NCBI GenBank assembly: GCA_900541905.1
Contig: UQLQ01000008.1
Coordinates: 1 to 64,000, forward strand
Source of the DNA: an uncultured Oscillospiraceae bacterium
GTDB lineage: Bacteria; Bacillota; Clostridia; Oscillospirales; Acutalibacteraceae
Reading direction: 5' to 3'
Length of the DNA stretch: 64,000 bases
Below are positions 26,254 through 34,998 of the stretch, piece after piece. The translations under genes and the position numbers were made by a program. The notes below the pieces were generated by a model, which made no database searches, was not told the DNA's origin, and worked only from the letters and a program-made list of their open reading frames with translations. How positions within the stretch are numbered: the first letter of the stretch is position 1; every line of letters begins with the position of its first letter.

Positions 26254-27759
26254 TTAGTCTCTTGGTTTCATTGTGGGGAATAGCAATACATCTCGAATAG
26301 ATGCACTGTCTGTCAATAACATTGCCAAACGGTCAATTCCCATACCCATACCACCGGTAGGAGGCATACCATATTCCAACGCTGTAATAAAATCTTCATC
26401 AATTTGATTGGCTTCTTCATCACCTTGTTCACGTAATTTCATTTGATATTCAAAACGCTCTTTTTGGTCAATTGGGTCATTTAATTCTGTATATGCATTT
26501 GCAAATTCGCGGCGTGTAATAAATAACTCAAAACGTTCCACCAGTTCAGGTCTGTCTGGTTTCCGTTTTGTCAGTGGAGAAACTTCAACAGGATAATCAC
26601 AAATAAAGGTTGGTTGTAGAAGTTTTTCTTCTACTTTTTCTTCAAATGCCAGATTTAAAATATCGCCCCAAACATGATGTTTTTCAACAGGCAAACCCAG
26701 TTCTTTTGCCACAGCATGTGCCTTTTCATTGTCGCCTGCAAATGTATCAAAATCTACACCTGTGTACTCTTTCACAGCTTCAATCATCGTCAAGCGACGA
26801 AATGGTTTTTGCAGATTTACTTCTTCCCCTTGATACGTAATAACATCGCTTTCACAAACAGCCTGTGCACAAGCATTGATCAAATTCTCTGTGATATCCA
26901 TCATACCGTGGTAATCTGTGTAAGCTTCGTACAGTTCAATGGTAGTAAATTCAGGGTTATGTTTCACGGACATACCTTCATTACGGAATTGGCGTCCAAT
27001 TTCATACACCTTTTCCATACCGCCTACAATCAAACGTTTCAGATACAGCTCAGGTGCAATACGCAAAAACAAGTCCATATTTAAAGTATTGTGATGTGTA
27101 ATAAAAGGTCTGGCAGCAGCACCGCCCGCAATGGTATTTAAAATAGGAGTTTCTACTTCAATAAATCCTAAGTTATCCAGTACAGAACGCATGGTGCTGA
27201 TAATTTTGCTGCGTTTGATAAAAGTGTCTTTCACTTCCGGATTTACAATCAAATCCACATAGCGTTGACGGTATCTTAAGTCTGTATCCTTAAGTCCATG
27301 GAACTTTTCAGGCAATGGAAGCAAAGATTTGGAAAGCAAACGAATCGATTTTGCATGTACAGAAATTTCTCCGCGGCGTGTTCTGAACACATATCCCTTT
27401 ACTTCTGCAATGTCACCTAAATCCCAGTTAGAGAGCCCCTTGTATACATCCTCTCCAACTTCGTCTATTTTCAAATATACCTGCATTCGTCCGGAACGGT
27501 CGTGAATATCCATAAAGCTTGCTTTTCCCATATCACGCCAACTCATAATACGACCTGCAATGCACACATCTTTTCCTTCCAACTCTTCAAAACGGTCATG
27601 AATTTCCTGTGCACTAATATCTTTATCGCAAGTATTTACAAAAAACGGATTGTTTCCTTCTGCTTGTAATGCAGCCAATTTATCACGACGAATTTGAAGT
27701 AATTCGCTGATATCTTGCTGCTGTTCTTCCACAATAGCCTCTTTTTCCTTTTCGCTCAT
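26254..27759 (-). CDS. lysS: lysyl-tRNA synthetase, class II
   Basis: A 501-residue synthetase charging tRNA-Lys. The OB-fold anticodon domain (IAGRIMSWRDMGKASFMDI) precedes the class II core with motif 2 FRNEGMSVKHNPEFTTIELY (about residues 265-285) and motif 3 GMPPTGGMGMGIDRLAML near 470. It lies downstream of greA, a common neighbour of lysS in Firmicutes, and the two are probably cotranscribed. No anomaly is seen. Confidence 0.97.
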   Translation of the reverse strand: MSEKEKEAIVEEQQQDISELLQIRRDKLAALQAEGNNPFFVNTCDKDISAQEIHDRFEELEGKDVCIAGRIMSWRDMGKASFMDIHDRSGRMQVYLKIDEVGEDVYKGLSNWDLGDIAEVKGYVFRTRRGEISVHAKSIRLLSKSLLPLPEKFHGLKDTDLRYRQRYVDLIVNPEVKDTFIKRSKIISTMRSVLDNLGFIEVETPILNTIAGGAAARPFITHHNTLNMDLFLRIAPELYLKRLIVGGMEKVYEIGRQFRNEGMSVKHNPEFTTIELYEAYTDYHGMMDITENLINACAQAVCESDVITYQGEEVNLQKPFRRLTMIEAVKEYTGVDFDTFAGDNEKAHAVAKELGLPVEKHHVWGDILNLAFEEKVEEKLLQPTFICDYPVEVSPLTKRKPDRPELVERFELFITRREFANAYTELNDPIDQKERFEYQMKLREQGDEEANQIDEDFITALEYGMPPTGGMGMGIDRLAMLLTDSASIRDVLLFPTMKPRD

Positions 27760-27835
27760 GTTATACTCTCCCTACTTTAAACTTCTTAAAAAATAAAAGG
27801 GCAGGGTGAAAAACTCACGCCGCCCCCCTACAATC

Positions 27836-28321
27836 TTACTTTGAAATACTTAACACTTCATAAAGCATAACACCTGCAGGTACTTCCACTTCTACCTTAT
27901 CTCCTACAGTATGTCCCAATAGAGATTTTCCGATTAAAGATTCATCAGAAATTCTTCCTGCTTTTGGGTTTGCCTCGTTAGAACCTACAATACGGTATTC
28001 TTTGATATTGGACTCTCCATTTTTCACCGCAGTTACTTTTACTTCCACTTTAGAACCAATATGGATGTTCTCTGTGCTAAGTTCACTTTCGTCAATGACT
28101 TGCACGTTTTTCAGCATAACCTCAATATCTGCAATACGTGCTTCTACAATGGCTTGGTCGTTTTTCGCCTCATCATATTCACTATTTTCAGATAAGTCAC
28201 CAAATGACAGTGCGACTTTAATTTTCTCTGCAATTTCTTTACGTTTGACAGATTTAAGATCTTCCAGTTCTTGCTCCAGCGCTGCAAGGCCCTCTTCTGT
28301 CAAAAAAATTGGTTTAGACAT
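27836..28321 (-). CDS. greA: transcription elongation factor GreA
   Basis: A 161-residue RNA polymerase secondary-channel factor that stimulates cleavage of backtracked RNA. The N-terminal coiled-coil (LTEEGLAALEQELEDLKSV, then DLSENSEYDEAKNDQ with the acidic tip at about residues 42-56) and the C-terminal FKBP-like domain (LLGHTVGDKVEVEVP) are complete. It is the first gene of the probable greA-lysS-ilvD transcript. Confidence 0.96.
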   Translation of the reverse strand: MSKPIFLTEEGLAALEQELEDLKSVKRKEIAEKIKVALSFGDLSENSEYDEAKNDQAIVEARIADIEVMLKNVQVIDESELSTENIHIGSKVEVKVTAVKNGESNIKEYRIVGSNEANPKAGRISDESLIGKSLLGHTVGDKVEVEVPAGVMLYEVLSISK

Positions 28322-28411
28322 ATGTGAATAACCACCTTTATGATATTGATATAAAATTGGTGTGTGCTGTATAAATAAAATGCTGTCAGCATTGATTAAT
28401 ACTTATGTTCT

Positions 28412-28440
28412 ATTATAGTAAAAGTGCCGGTATCTGTCAA
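28412..28440 (-). promoter_or_regulatory. greA promoter
   Basis: TTGACA (28435-28440) and TATAAT (28412-28417) on the minus strand are 17 bases apart, a consensus housekeeping promoter. The leader to the greA ATG is about 85 bases. Confidence 0.85.
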
Positions 28441-28550
28441 TGATAATTAGGGGTTTAACAAAATACCTACCCCATAAATTTATAATTACAAAAAATAAAG
28501 AATGACAAATACAGTGAGAAATTAGAAATAATAATTCTCCTTTGTAAAAC

Positions 28551-28586
28551 AAAAACGATTCTGAATTTAAATTCAGAATCGTTTTT
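28551..28586. terminator. 36-bp perfect palindrome after the M23 hydrolase
   Basis: AAAAACGATTCTGAATTT is followed directly by its own reverse complement, giving a perfect palindrome 5 bases past the hydrolase stop. With A and T runs at the ends it can act as a bidirectional terminator. Confidence 0.85.
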
Positions 28587-28591
28587 AAATG

Positions 28592-29953
28592 TTAAAAATA
28601 CTTCGGTATGCTTGGATACATATCTTTATAATAATTGTACGGATCTACTCTTGTACCATTAAGACGGATTTCAAAATGTAAGTGTGCACCAAAAGAATTA
28701 CCAGTATTTCCAATAAATCCAAGTAAATCGCCCTGATTTACATATTGACCAACACTCACAACCCTACTGCTCATATGAGCGTATATGGTTATAAAGCCAT
28801 CTCCATGATCCACATAAGCACAAGTTCCATAGCCGCCTCCCCAGCTATCAGTATTAACATAAACCACTTTACCTGCACGTGCTGCAACAATTGGATTACC
28901 GCTACATCCACCTGCCGAAGCAATGTCCCAAGCACCGTGATTTCTGCCGTCACTAAAATCAGAGGTCAATCCATTCGTACCGGGAGCAGGCCACATCCAA
29001 CCAGAAGAACTAATACCCCCACTGATATTGGTACCACCTCCACTGGAATTTCCTCCATTATTTGAGCCGCCGTTACCAGAGCCACCAGAGTTACTAGAAC
29101 CACCGGAGTTTCCAGAATTATCTGATCCACTACCAGAATTATTATTTTGGTTTTGCTGCGCTTGTTGCGCTTGTTGTGCATAGTAATCTTCAAACCACTT
29201 GTCAACTGCTGCAGCCGCTTCAGCGCTTTGTTCATCTAAAGCATGTAAATGCTCATTTTCTTGCTCAATATTGGCATTAAGTTCTTCTAATACACGATTG
29301 CTTTCTTCCACAAGCGCATTGATTTCTTCCTGCTTTTGGTCAAGCTCAACTTTAGCATTTGCTACTTCATCACGGTTGGCTTCTATCTCAGCTTTTTCAT
29401 CTTTAATTTCACTGATAGCTTTTTGCAGGTCTTCAATTAATTTTTTATCATGTTCTGTAATGCTCTGCACCACTTCCATGTTGTCCATTAGTTCAGTCGC
29501 ATTGCTGGAGTGAAGTAAAATTTCTAACGTAGTTGTTTCACCTGCAAGATAAATTGCGTTTAGACGTTGACCCAATTGTTCAAAATTTGCGTCGATTTCT
29601 TTTTGCTTATCTTCAATTGCAGCTTGTTTTTCAGTAATTTGAGCATCCAGTACATTAATACGTTCTTGAATTACATATTTTTCTTGTTTTACATTAGCCA
29701 ACTGTTCATCCAGCGCATTTTTGTACTCTTGCTGCTGTGCTTGATCAGCTTTCAAGCTTTCCAGCTTCGCGTTGGTTTCTTCTTTTTGCTGTTCAATTTC
29801 GTTCTGTTTTTCCTGCAGTTCATCCAAAGAAGATGCCGCGGAAACAGTAGGAGTCAAATATGTATGCATAATTGGTGCTACGGTAACAGAAACAGCCATA
29901 GTAGCAATCAATGCAATTTTAATAATTTTGTTTCTCAAAGTTTTACAAAGCAA
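28592..29953 (-). CDS. EnvC/NlpD-like coiled-coil protein with M23 peptidase domain
   Basis: A 453-residue secreted cell-wall hydrolase. A signal peptide (about residues 1-41, cut near VSAASS) is followed by a long coiled coil (about 42-240), a Gly/Ser/Asn-rich linker (about 255-310), and a LytM/M23 domain with zinc ligands in RNHGAWDIA and GAHLHFEIR. The HxxxD and HxH ligands are kept, so it may be enzymatically active. The TTG start at 29953 overlaps ftsX's end. FtsEX-controlled hydrolases have this architecture. Confidence 0.9.
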   Translation of the reverse strand: MLCKTLRNKIIKIALIATMAVSVTVAPIMHTYLTPTVSAASSLDELQEKQNEIEQQKEETNAKLESLKADQAQQQEYKNALDEQLANVKQEKYVIQERINVLDAQITEKQAAIEDKQKEIDANFEQLGQRLNAIYLAGETTTLEILLHSSNATELMDNMEVVQSITEHDKKLIEDLQKAISEIKDEKAEIEANRDEVANAKVELDQKQEEINALVEESNRVLEELNANIEQENEHLHALDEQSAEAAAAVDKWFEDYYAQQAQQAQQNQNNNSGSGSDNSGNSGGSSNSGGSGNGGSNNGGNSSGGGTNISGGISSSGWMWPAPGTNGLTSDFSDGRNHGAWDIASAGGCSGNPIVAARAGKVVYVNTDSWGGGYGTCAYVDHGDGFITIYAHMSSRVVSVGQYVNQGDLLGFIGNTGNSFGAHLHFEIRLNGTRVDPYNYYKDMYPSIPKYF

Positions 29954-30848
29954 TTACCTTACTCCCTTCTTTATTCAAATACTTTCCAATGGAGATTAGA
30001 CCGCCAACAAGTCCAAATAAAATACCTGCCCCAACAAACGCTAAAATAGTCCATGGAATGACTGTTGATAACGGCAATGGTATAAACGATGACATCAGGC
30101 TGGAAATAACCTTCATTACATAATTGTATGCCAATGCAACCAAACCACTGGAAATCAAACCGGAAATACATCCGATTAAAGCACCTTCCACTAAAAATGG
30201 CACCCTTACAAAACCGTTTGTAGCACCAACCGATTTCATAATACTGATTTCCAGTCTTCTGGAGTGCATAGTGACTCGAATGGTATTCGCAATAATAAAC
30301 AGTGAAACGATACCTAATACAGTTACAACACTGATTGCAACAATTTTCACCATAGTGTCCAGTCTTGTTAATTTATTTGCAACTTCGGAATAGTCATTAA
30401 TTTTTTGTACGCCCTCAATACTTAAAATCTGCTGTGCTGTTTCTTCATAAATGGATAAATCTTTTAATGAAATTCTAAAGGCATCCGGCAGTGGATTATT
30501 TTCTCCCGTTAATCCGGCCAGAATATCGCCATCACCGCCCAAAGCGTCAATATAGCTCTGCACCGCTTCATCTTTTGAAACAAACTCACAATTCTCTACA
30601 TTATCAATCGATTTAATTGCTTCTCCTATTTTTACAGATTCCAAAGTAGGTAATCCATCATCCAGATATACCTGAATGGAGTTTCCTCCCTGGAAAACCT
30701 CCATAGCCTTAGCAAGATTCATAGAAAACAGAACTGCAGAGCCGGTTAATAATAGACAAGAAACCAAAACAGCTATGGAAGCAATTGTCATAGTACGATT
30801 AGACCAAGCATTTTTTACGCCTTCTTTAAACAGGTAGCCTAATTTCAT
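29943..30848 (-). CDS. ftsX: cell-division ABC permease FtsX
   Basis: A 301-residue membrane protein. It has four membrane segments (about residues 22-44, 170-195, 220-245, 268-290). A large extracellular loop (about 50-165) sits between the first two and normally binds the hydrolase partner. It starts KLGYLFKEGVKNAWSNRTMT, typical of the family. Its start overlaps the ftsE stop and its end overlaps the M23 hydrolase gene, so the ATPase, transmitter and enzyme form one coupled operon. Confidence 0.95.
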   Translation of the reverse strand: MKLGYLFKEGVKNAWSNRTMTIASIAVLVSCLLLTGSAVLFSMNLAKAMEVFQGGNSIQVYLDDGLPTLESVKIGEAIKSIDNVENCEFVSKDEAVQSYIDALGGDGDILAGLTGENNPLPDAFRISLKDLSIYEETAQQILSIEGVQKINDYSEVANKLTRLDTMVKIVAISVVTVLGIVSLFIIANTIRVTMHSRRLEISIMKSVGATNGFVRVPFLVEGALIGCISGLISSGLVALAYNYVMKVISSLMSSFIPLPLSTVIPWTILAFVGAGILFGLVGGLISIGKYLNKEGSKVIAL

Positions 30849-31915
30849 CCCTTTGCCACCTCCTTGTCTTTCTCGTCCTCTTCTGTTTCATGTTTTAAAA
30901 CATTTTCAAGCTCTTCCAATGCATCTTCATAGTGAACAATTTCGTCCTCATTATCTTCGTCTTCCGACTGAGCCTCCGGTTGAGAAATTGTTTCAACATT
31001 TACAATATGTTCTTTTACATGTCCCGGAATATATTCTTTCACTTCTTCCGTTTGCTCTTCCGGCTCTTCTTCAGAAGCAACACTGTAACGTTTTAACATT
31101 TCCTGATAATCGGAATCGGGATATGTAACTTGTTCTCCTGCATCGTCTTCTCGATAATCATCAAGCAAATCATCATCTTGGAATGTATCCTGTTCTTGTT
31201 CAGGCGTATTTGGTACCGATGCTCCCCTTACATAAGGCTGCGGCTGATTTTTCACGTTTGTATCAGCAACCACAACACCGCCGTGAATTTCAATGACACG
31301 TTTATGGAAATGCTGAACCAAGTCATGCTCGTGGGTAACCATAAGAACAGTGGTACCGCGGCGGTTAATTTCGCTGAGCAAATCTACAATTTCAAAGGAT
31401 AAATCCGGGTCAACGTTACCTGTAGGTTCGTCTGCAATGATAATTTTGGGATTATTCACAAGCGCTCTTGCCAAACCAACACGCTGCTGTTCGCCACCGG
31501 AAAGTTCGTGAGGTTTACACTTCATCTTTTTCTCAAGACCAACCAATCCGCAAATATAAGGTACACGCTTCTTAATCTCGCGGTTACTTGCCCCTACAAC
31601 ATGCATGGCAAATGCAACATTATCATAAACAGTCATATGGTCAATCAAGCGGAAATCTTGGAACACAGTTCCCATATTACGTCTGATATACGGTATTTCC
31701 CTCTTACGTATTTTTGACAAATTTCGCCCATTGAATATAATGTCGCCGGATTCCGGTTTTTCTTCGCACATAATTAACTTCAAAAAAGTACTTTTACCGG
31801 CACCGGAGGAACCTACGATAAAAACGAATTCGCCTTTTTCTATGTTAATGTTTACATTCTTCAAAGCAACCGCACCATTGGGGTATACTTTGGAGACATT
31901 CTTAAACTCTATCAA
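30845..31915 (-). CDS. ftsE: cell-division ATPase FtsE with a long acidic C-terminal extension
   Basis: The ABC ATPase that drives FtsX. It has Walker A GSSGAGKST (about residues 35-43), signature LSGGEQQRVGLARAL (about 138-152) and Walker B IIIADEPTGNVD (about 158-169). The normal protein ends near residue 225; this one continues to 356 with a Glu/Asp-rich, probably disordered tail (many EDE and EEE runs, KHETEEDEKDKEVAKG at the end). The frame and coupling to ftsX are intact, so the tail is genuine. Confidence 0.94.
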   Translation of the reverse strand: MIEFKNVSKVYPNGAVALKNVNINIEKGEFVFIVGSSGAGKSTFLKLIMCEEKPESGDIIFNGRNLSKIRKREIPYIRRNMGTVFQDFRLIDHMTVYDNVAFAMHVVGASNREIKKRVPYICGLVGLEKKMKCKPHELSGGEQQRVGLARALVNNPKIIIADEPTGNVDPDLSFEIVDLLSEINRRGTTVLMVTHEHDLVQHFHKRVIEIHGGVVVADTNVKNQPQPYVRGASVPNTPEQEQDTFQDDDLLDDYREDDAGEQVTYPDSDYQEMLKRYSVASEEEPEEQTEEVKEYIPGHVKEHIVNVETISQPEAQSEDEDNEDEIVHYEDALEELENVLKHETEEDEKDKEVAKG

Positions 31916-32102
31916 AACAAATTCTCCTCATTGGTAACAAAATTCGAGTAAGTTTTTGAAAAAGTGTCAAAACCCACTGATATTATTTACAATCATACCA
32001 ATGGGTCTTTCTTTTATAATTCTTTTAATGAAAATAGCTGTAATTATTTTGTAATAATTTTGTTAACTCTGTAGCGACTGGAAATATCAAGAAAAAATAA
32101 TT

Positions 32103-33188
32103 CTAAAACTTTACAGGATTGAAAGAAAGATACTTTTTCACCATTAAAGCAACTTTAAATACAATCGCATCTTCAAACTCACGCAAGTCTAAACCTGTAA
32201 TTTTTTTAATTTTTTCCAAACGATAAACTAAGGTATTTCTATGAACAAAAAGCTTACGGGAAGTTTCTGATACGTTTAAATTATTTTCAAAAAAACGTTG
32301 AATGGTAAACAATGTTTCATGATCTAAAGATTCTATGGAACCGCGTTTGAATACTTCCTTCAGGAACATATCGCATAAAGTGGTAGGCAATTGATAAATC
32401 AAACGAGCAATACCTAAATTATCATAGCTTACAATGGTTTTTTCCGTATCAAACACTTTGCCTACTTCCATTGCAACCTGAGCTTCTTTAAAGGAGCGCG
32501 CCAAATCTTTAATACCCACAACAATGGTACCGATACCAATCATACAATGGATATAATATTCGCTGGATAATGTATCTACAATAGAGCTTGCCAGTTTATC
32601 CAAGTCTTTCATTTCAATATCGCTGCGTATTTCTTTGACCAAGGCAATATCAGTTTCATTAATATTGATGATAAAGTCTTTTGTTTTATCAGGGAATAAA
32701 TTTTGAATGACATCATAAGCGGAAACATCAGATTTATTGGTAATTTTAATTAACATGCACACACGGCTTACATCCGTATTAAAGCGCAGTTCTCTGGCCT
32801 TTAAATAAATATCACCAGGTAAAATGTTATCTAAAATTACATTTTTGATAAAATTGCTGCGATCATATTTTTCATCGTAATATTGTTTGATGCTTCCAAG
32901 AGAAATTGCCAATAAATTGGCGTATTTTACAGCCTCACTGTCTGTGCCGGATACAAATACGGCAAACTCCGGTTTGGGACGGCTGCCAAATGATTTATAA
33001 GTATAACCGTTTAAAACAAAAGTATCGGTAGAGGCCATTGTCTCTGCATTTACACTTTCATTTACTTCTCCAATTCTGCCAAGCTCACTGCACGCAATTA
33101 TAACGGATGTTTCGTCCATAACGCCAATTGTTCTGTCAATGGCGTCACGCATTTGATGAATCACACCTTGGAATAATCTGTTCGACAT
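32103..33188 (-). CDS. CdaR/PucR-type transcriptional regulator
   Basis: A 361-residue regulator. The N-terminal sugar-diacid recognition-like domain (SNRLFQGVIHQMRDAIDRTI) is followed by a central GGDEF-like fold without catalytic residues. The C-terminal PucR helix-turn-helix is NVSETSRKLFVHRNTLVYRLEK in two parts (about residues 310-331). The ATG at 33188 has AGGGAAAA upstream. It lies upstream of ftsEX with 187 bases between, so it is probably a separate transcript. Its ligand is unknown. Confidence 0.82.
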   Translation of the reverse strand: MSNRLFQGVIHQMRDAIDRTIGVMDETSVIIACSELGRIGEVNESVNAETMASTDTFVLNGYTYKSFGSRPKPEFAVFVSGTDSEAVKYANLLAISLGSIKQYYDEKYDRSNFIKNVILDNILPGDIYLKARELRFNTDVSRVCMLIKITNKSDVSAYDVIQNLFPDKTKDFIININETDIALVKEIRSDIEMKDLDKLASSIVDTLSSEYYIHCMIGIGTIVVGIKDLARSFKEAQVAMEVGKVFDTEKTIVSYDNLGIARLIYQLPTTLCDMFLKEVFKRGSIESLDHETLFTIQRFFENNLNVSETSRKLFVHRNTLVYRLEKIKKITGLDLREFEDAIVFKVALMVKKYLSFNPVKF

Positions 33189-33432
33189 ATCGTTTTCCCT
33201 CACTTTTTTGTAAGAATTGCGTAAAGCAATTTGTTCATGAATACCTTAAATTTTTTTAAACATTTGGTAAGTTTGTCACCACAAATATTTATCGTATTAT
33301 TTATTTTACACAAAGATTACGTTTTTTTCAACCTATTTAGCATAAATTCATATGTTTTTTTGAAAAAAGTTTATTTTTCAAAAACTGCCTGTCCATTCTT
33401 TTTCCAAAATCTTTTGTGTATTTTGTATATAA

Positions 33433-33464
33433 AAAAAGAACTGTCACAATATACAGTTCTTTTT
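33433..33464 (-). terminator. terminator after the pseudouridine synthase
   Basis: AAAAAGAACTGT and ACAGTTCTTTTT arms around an 8-base loop lie four bases past the stop codon, with a T run on the minus strand. The rest of 33189-33432 is AT-rich and holds no gene that I can support. Confidence 0.85.
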
Positions 33465-33468
33465 ACGA

Positions 33469-34182
33469 TTATTTATGAAAAATTGCAGCTCTTTCTTGTT
33501 CCGTTAATTCCCGTGTTTCTCCTCTATGTAAATCTGTGTCCAACTGTAGATTTCCTATTTGAATTCTTTCCAAATACATCACTTGTTTGCCTCTCGCTAA
33601 AAACATTCGTTTGACTTGGTGAAACTTGCCCTCACAAATAGTCACCTTTGCCCATGGTTCCCCATCCTTTTCCAAACGTTCCAAATGCGCAGGCAAACAA
33701 TGCAGGTCACCAATCACAATTCCCGTTTCAAATGCAGTGATATCTTCATCTGTCACAGGGACATCCAATTTTGCATGGTACACCTTAGATACGTTACTTT
33801 TGGGAGACAACATTTTATGTGCAAAATCCCCATCATCTGTAATAATTAAAAGTCCCTCCGTATCGCGGTCCAGTCTTCCTGCGGGAAATAACCCACGGCG
33901 GCGATATACTTCAGGCAATAAGTCCAGTACTGTTTGCATACGGCTGTCCCTAGCTGCACTTAGTACCCCTGCGGGTTTGTTCATCATAAGATATAAATGG
34001 CGTTTAAATTGCAGCGGAATACCATTGACACAAATTTCATCAATGTCTCCATCCACTTTCGTATCAGATTTTTTCACAACAAGGCCATTTACCGTAATTG
34101 TCCCTTTCCGTATCAGCAATCCCACGTCTTTTCTGCTTCCTATATTTTGAGATGCAAGAATTTTATCCAAACGTTCTTTCAT
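33469..34182 (-). CDS. RsuA-family pseudouridine synthase
   Basis: A 237-residue rRNA-modifying enzyme. The N-terminal S4 RNA-binding domain (ERLDKILASQNIGSRKDVG, then KGTITVNG) precedes the catalytic domain with GRLDRDTEGLLIITDDG (catalytic Asp at about residue 105). It is closest in layout to RsuA, which modifies 16S rRNA U516. The ATG at 34182 follows AGGAGCG; 18 upstream codons in the open frame lack a ribosome site. It follows the DUF4830 gene on the same strand. Confidence 0.9.
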   Translation of the reverse strand: MKERLDKILASQNIGSRKDVGLLIRKGTITVNGLVVKKSDTKVDGDIDEICVNGIPLQFKRHLYLMMNKPAGVLSAARDSRMQTVLDLLPEVYRRRGLFPAGRLDRDTEGLLIITDDGDFAHKMLSPKSNVSKVYHAKLDVPVTDEDITAFETGIVIGDLHCLPAHLERLEKDGEPWAKVTICEGKFHQVKRMFLARGKQVMYLERIQIGNLQLDTDLHRGETRELTEQERAAIFHK

Positions 34183-34248
34183 ATTTCCATACGCTCCTGT
34201 TATCAGTCGCTTTATTTTATCATACTTTTCCTGCAAGAGAAAGCCTTA

Positions 34249-34833
34249 TCAGTCTGTTGGATACGCCGTGGTGGGAATTTCTCCTTTGGATTGCTGCGAA
34301 GCCTCCTCAATCTCAGATGCTATCATAGAACCGGATAATGGATTGGTCTCCTGTGAGCCTTCTCCCATAAAACCATACATGAACCCATCTAACTCGGCAG
34401 AGCTGATATCGCCTCCTATGACTTTATCATGATAAATTAGCAGTGTTGCATGCACAATGGTATCCTGCCGCTGATAATTTGTAATTTGATATACCACTTT
34501 TTTCACTGTTTTTCCTGCATATTTGGTAAGGTCCATTCCTTGTGTTTTTTGTAATTCATTGTAGCGTTCGTACACCTGATTGAACTGTTGAGGAATGACA
34601 ATTTCCTCAATAGATACGGGTTCCTGCTCTACTTCCCATCCAAATTGTTTTAAAAAGTCGATTCTTTGTTCGTTTTCCCCGGCTTGTATCGAATATTGTG
34701 CGCCTGCCACCATAACCCATGTTTCTCCTTTAAAATTAAAATAAATAATCACGGATACAATGATAGCTGCAATGATTCCCAAAATAACAATAACCGTTAA
34801 TTTTATTTTCGGTTTTATGGAACATATCAACAC
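34249..34833 (-). CDS. DUF4830-containing membrane-anchored protein
   Basis: About 194 residues. One membrane segment near the N-terminus (KLTVIVILGIIAAIIVSVIIY) is followed by the DUF4830 region: QRIDFLKQFGWEVEQEPVSI and the later GGDISSAELDGFMYGFMG. A Ser/Glu/Gln-rich tail ends the protein. The GTG at 34833 is preceded by AAGGTG at 8 bases; an ATG at 34872 would add 13 residues but lacks a ribosome site. A 14-bp inverted repeat surrounds this start region. The function of DUF4830 is unknown. Confidence 0.75.
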   Translation of the reverse strand: MLICSIKPKIKLTVIVILGIIAAIIVSVIIYFNFKGETWVMVAGAQYSIQAGENEQRIDFLKQFGWEVEQEPVSIEEIVIPQQFNQVYERYNELQKTQGMDLTKYAGKTVKKVVYQITNYQRQDTIVHATLLIYHDKVIGGDISSAELDGFMYGFMGEGSQETNPLSGSMIASEIEEASQQSKGEIPTTAYPTD

Positions 34834-34875
34834 AATAACCACACCTTTCCATAATAAAATCATATGTTCCATAAA
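34814..34875 (-). repeat. 14-bp inverted repeat flanking the DUF4830 start
   Basis: TTTATGGAACATAT (34814-34827) and ATATGTTCCATAAA (34862-34875) are perfect inverted copies. The 34-base loop holds AAGGTG and the probable GTG start at 34833 on the minus strand, so a folded mRNA would present or hide the ribosome site in the loop. Confidence 0.6.
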
Positions 34876-34960
34876 GAACCATCATGACTGAAAAGCGTGA
34901 ATCTTTTCCCTTTTTCTTTTATGTGCGGTTTATGTTACATAAATAGAAAACGCGATAAAG

Positions 34961-34988
34961 AAAAAAGAACTTTTCAAACGAAAAGTTC
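34961..34988 (-). terminator. terminator after the Ig-like domain protein
   Basis: GAACTTTTC (34967-34975) pairs with GAAAAGTTC (34980-34988) over a 4-base loop, with a T run on the minus strand just past the stop codon. Confidence 0.85.
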
Positions 34989-34998
34989 CTGTTCTTTC

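Noticed and set aside
28551..28586. The perfect 36-bp palindrome as a special regulatory or recombination site
   Set aside because: It sits 5 bases past a stop codon with A and T runs at its ends, as expected for a terminator.
29020..29160. Gly/Ser/Asn-coding repeats in the M23 hydrolase as a tandem DNA repeat array
   Set aside because: They are short, imperfect and in frame, and encode a typical flexible linker between coiled coil and peptidase domain.
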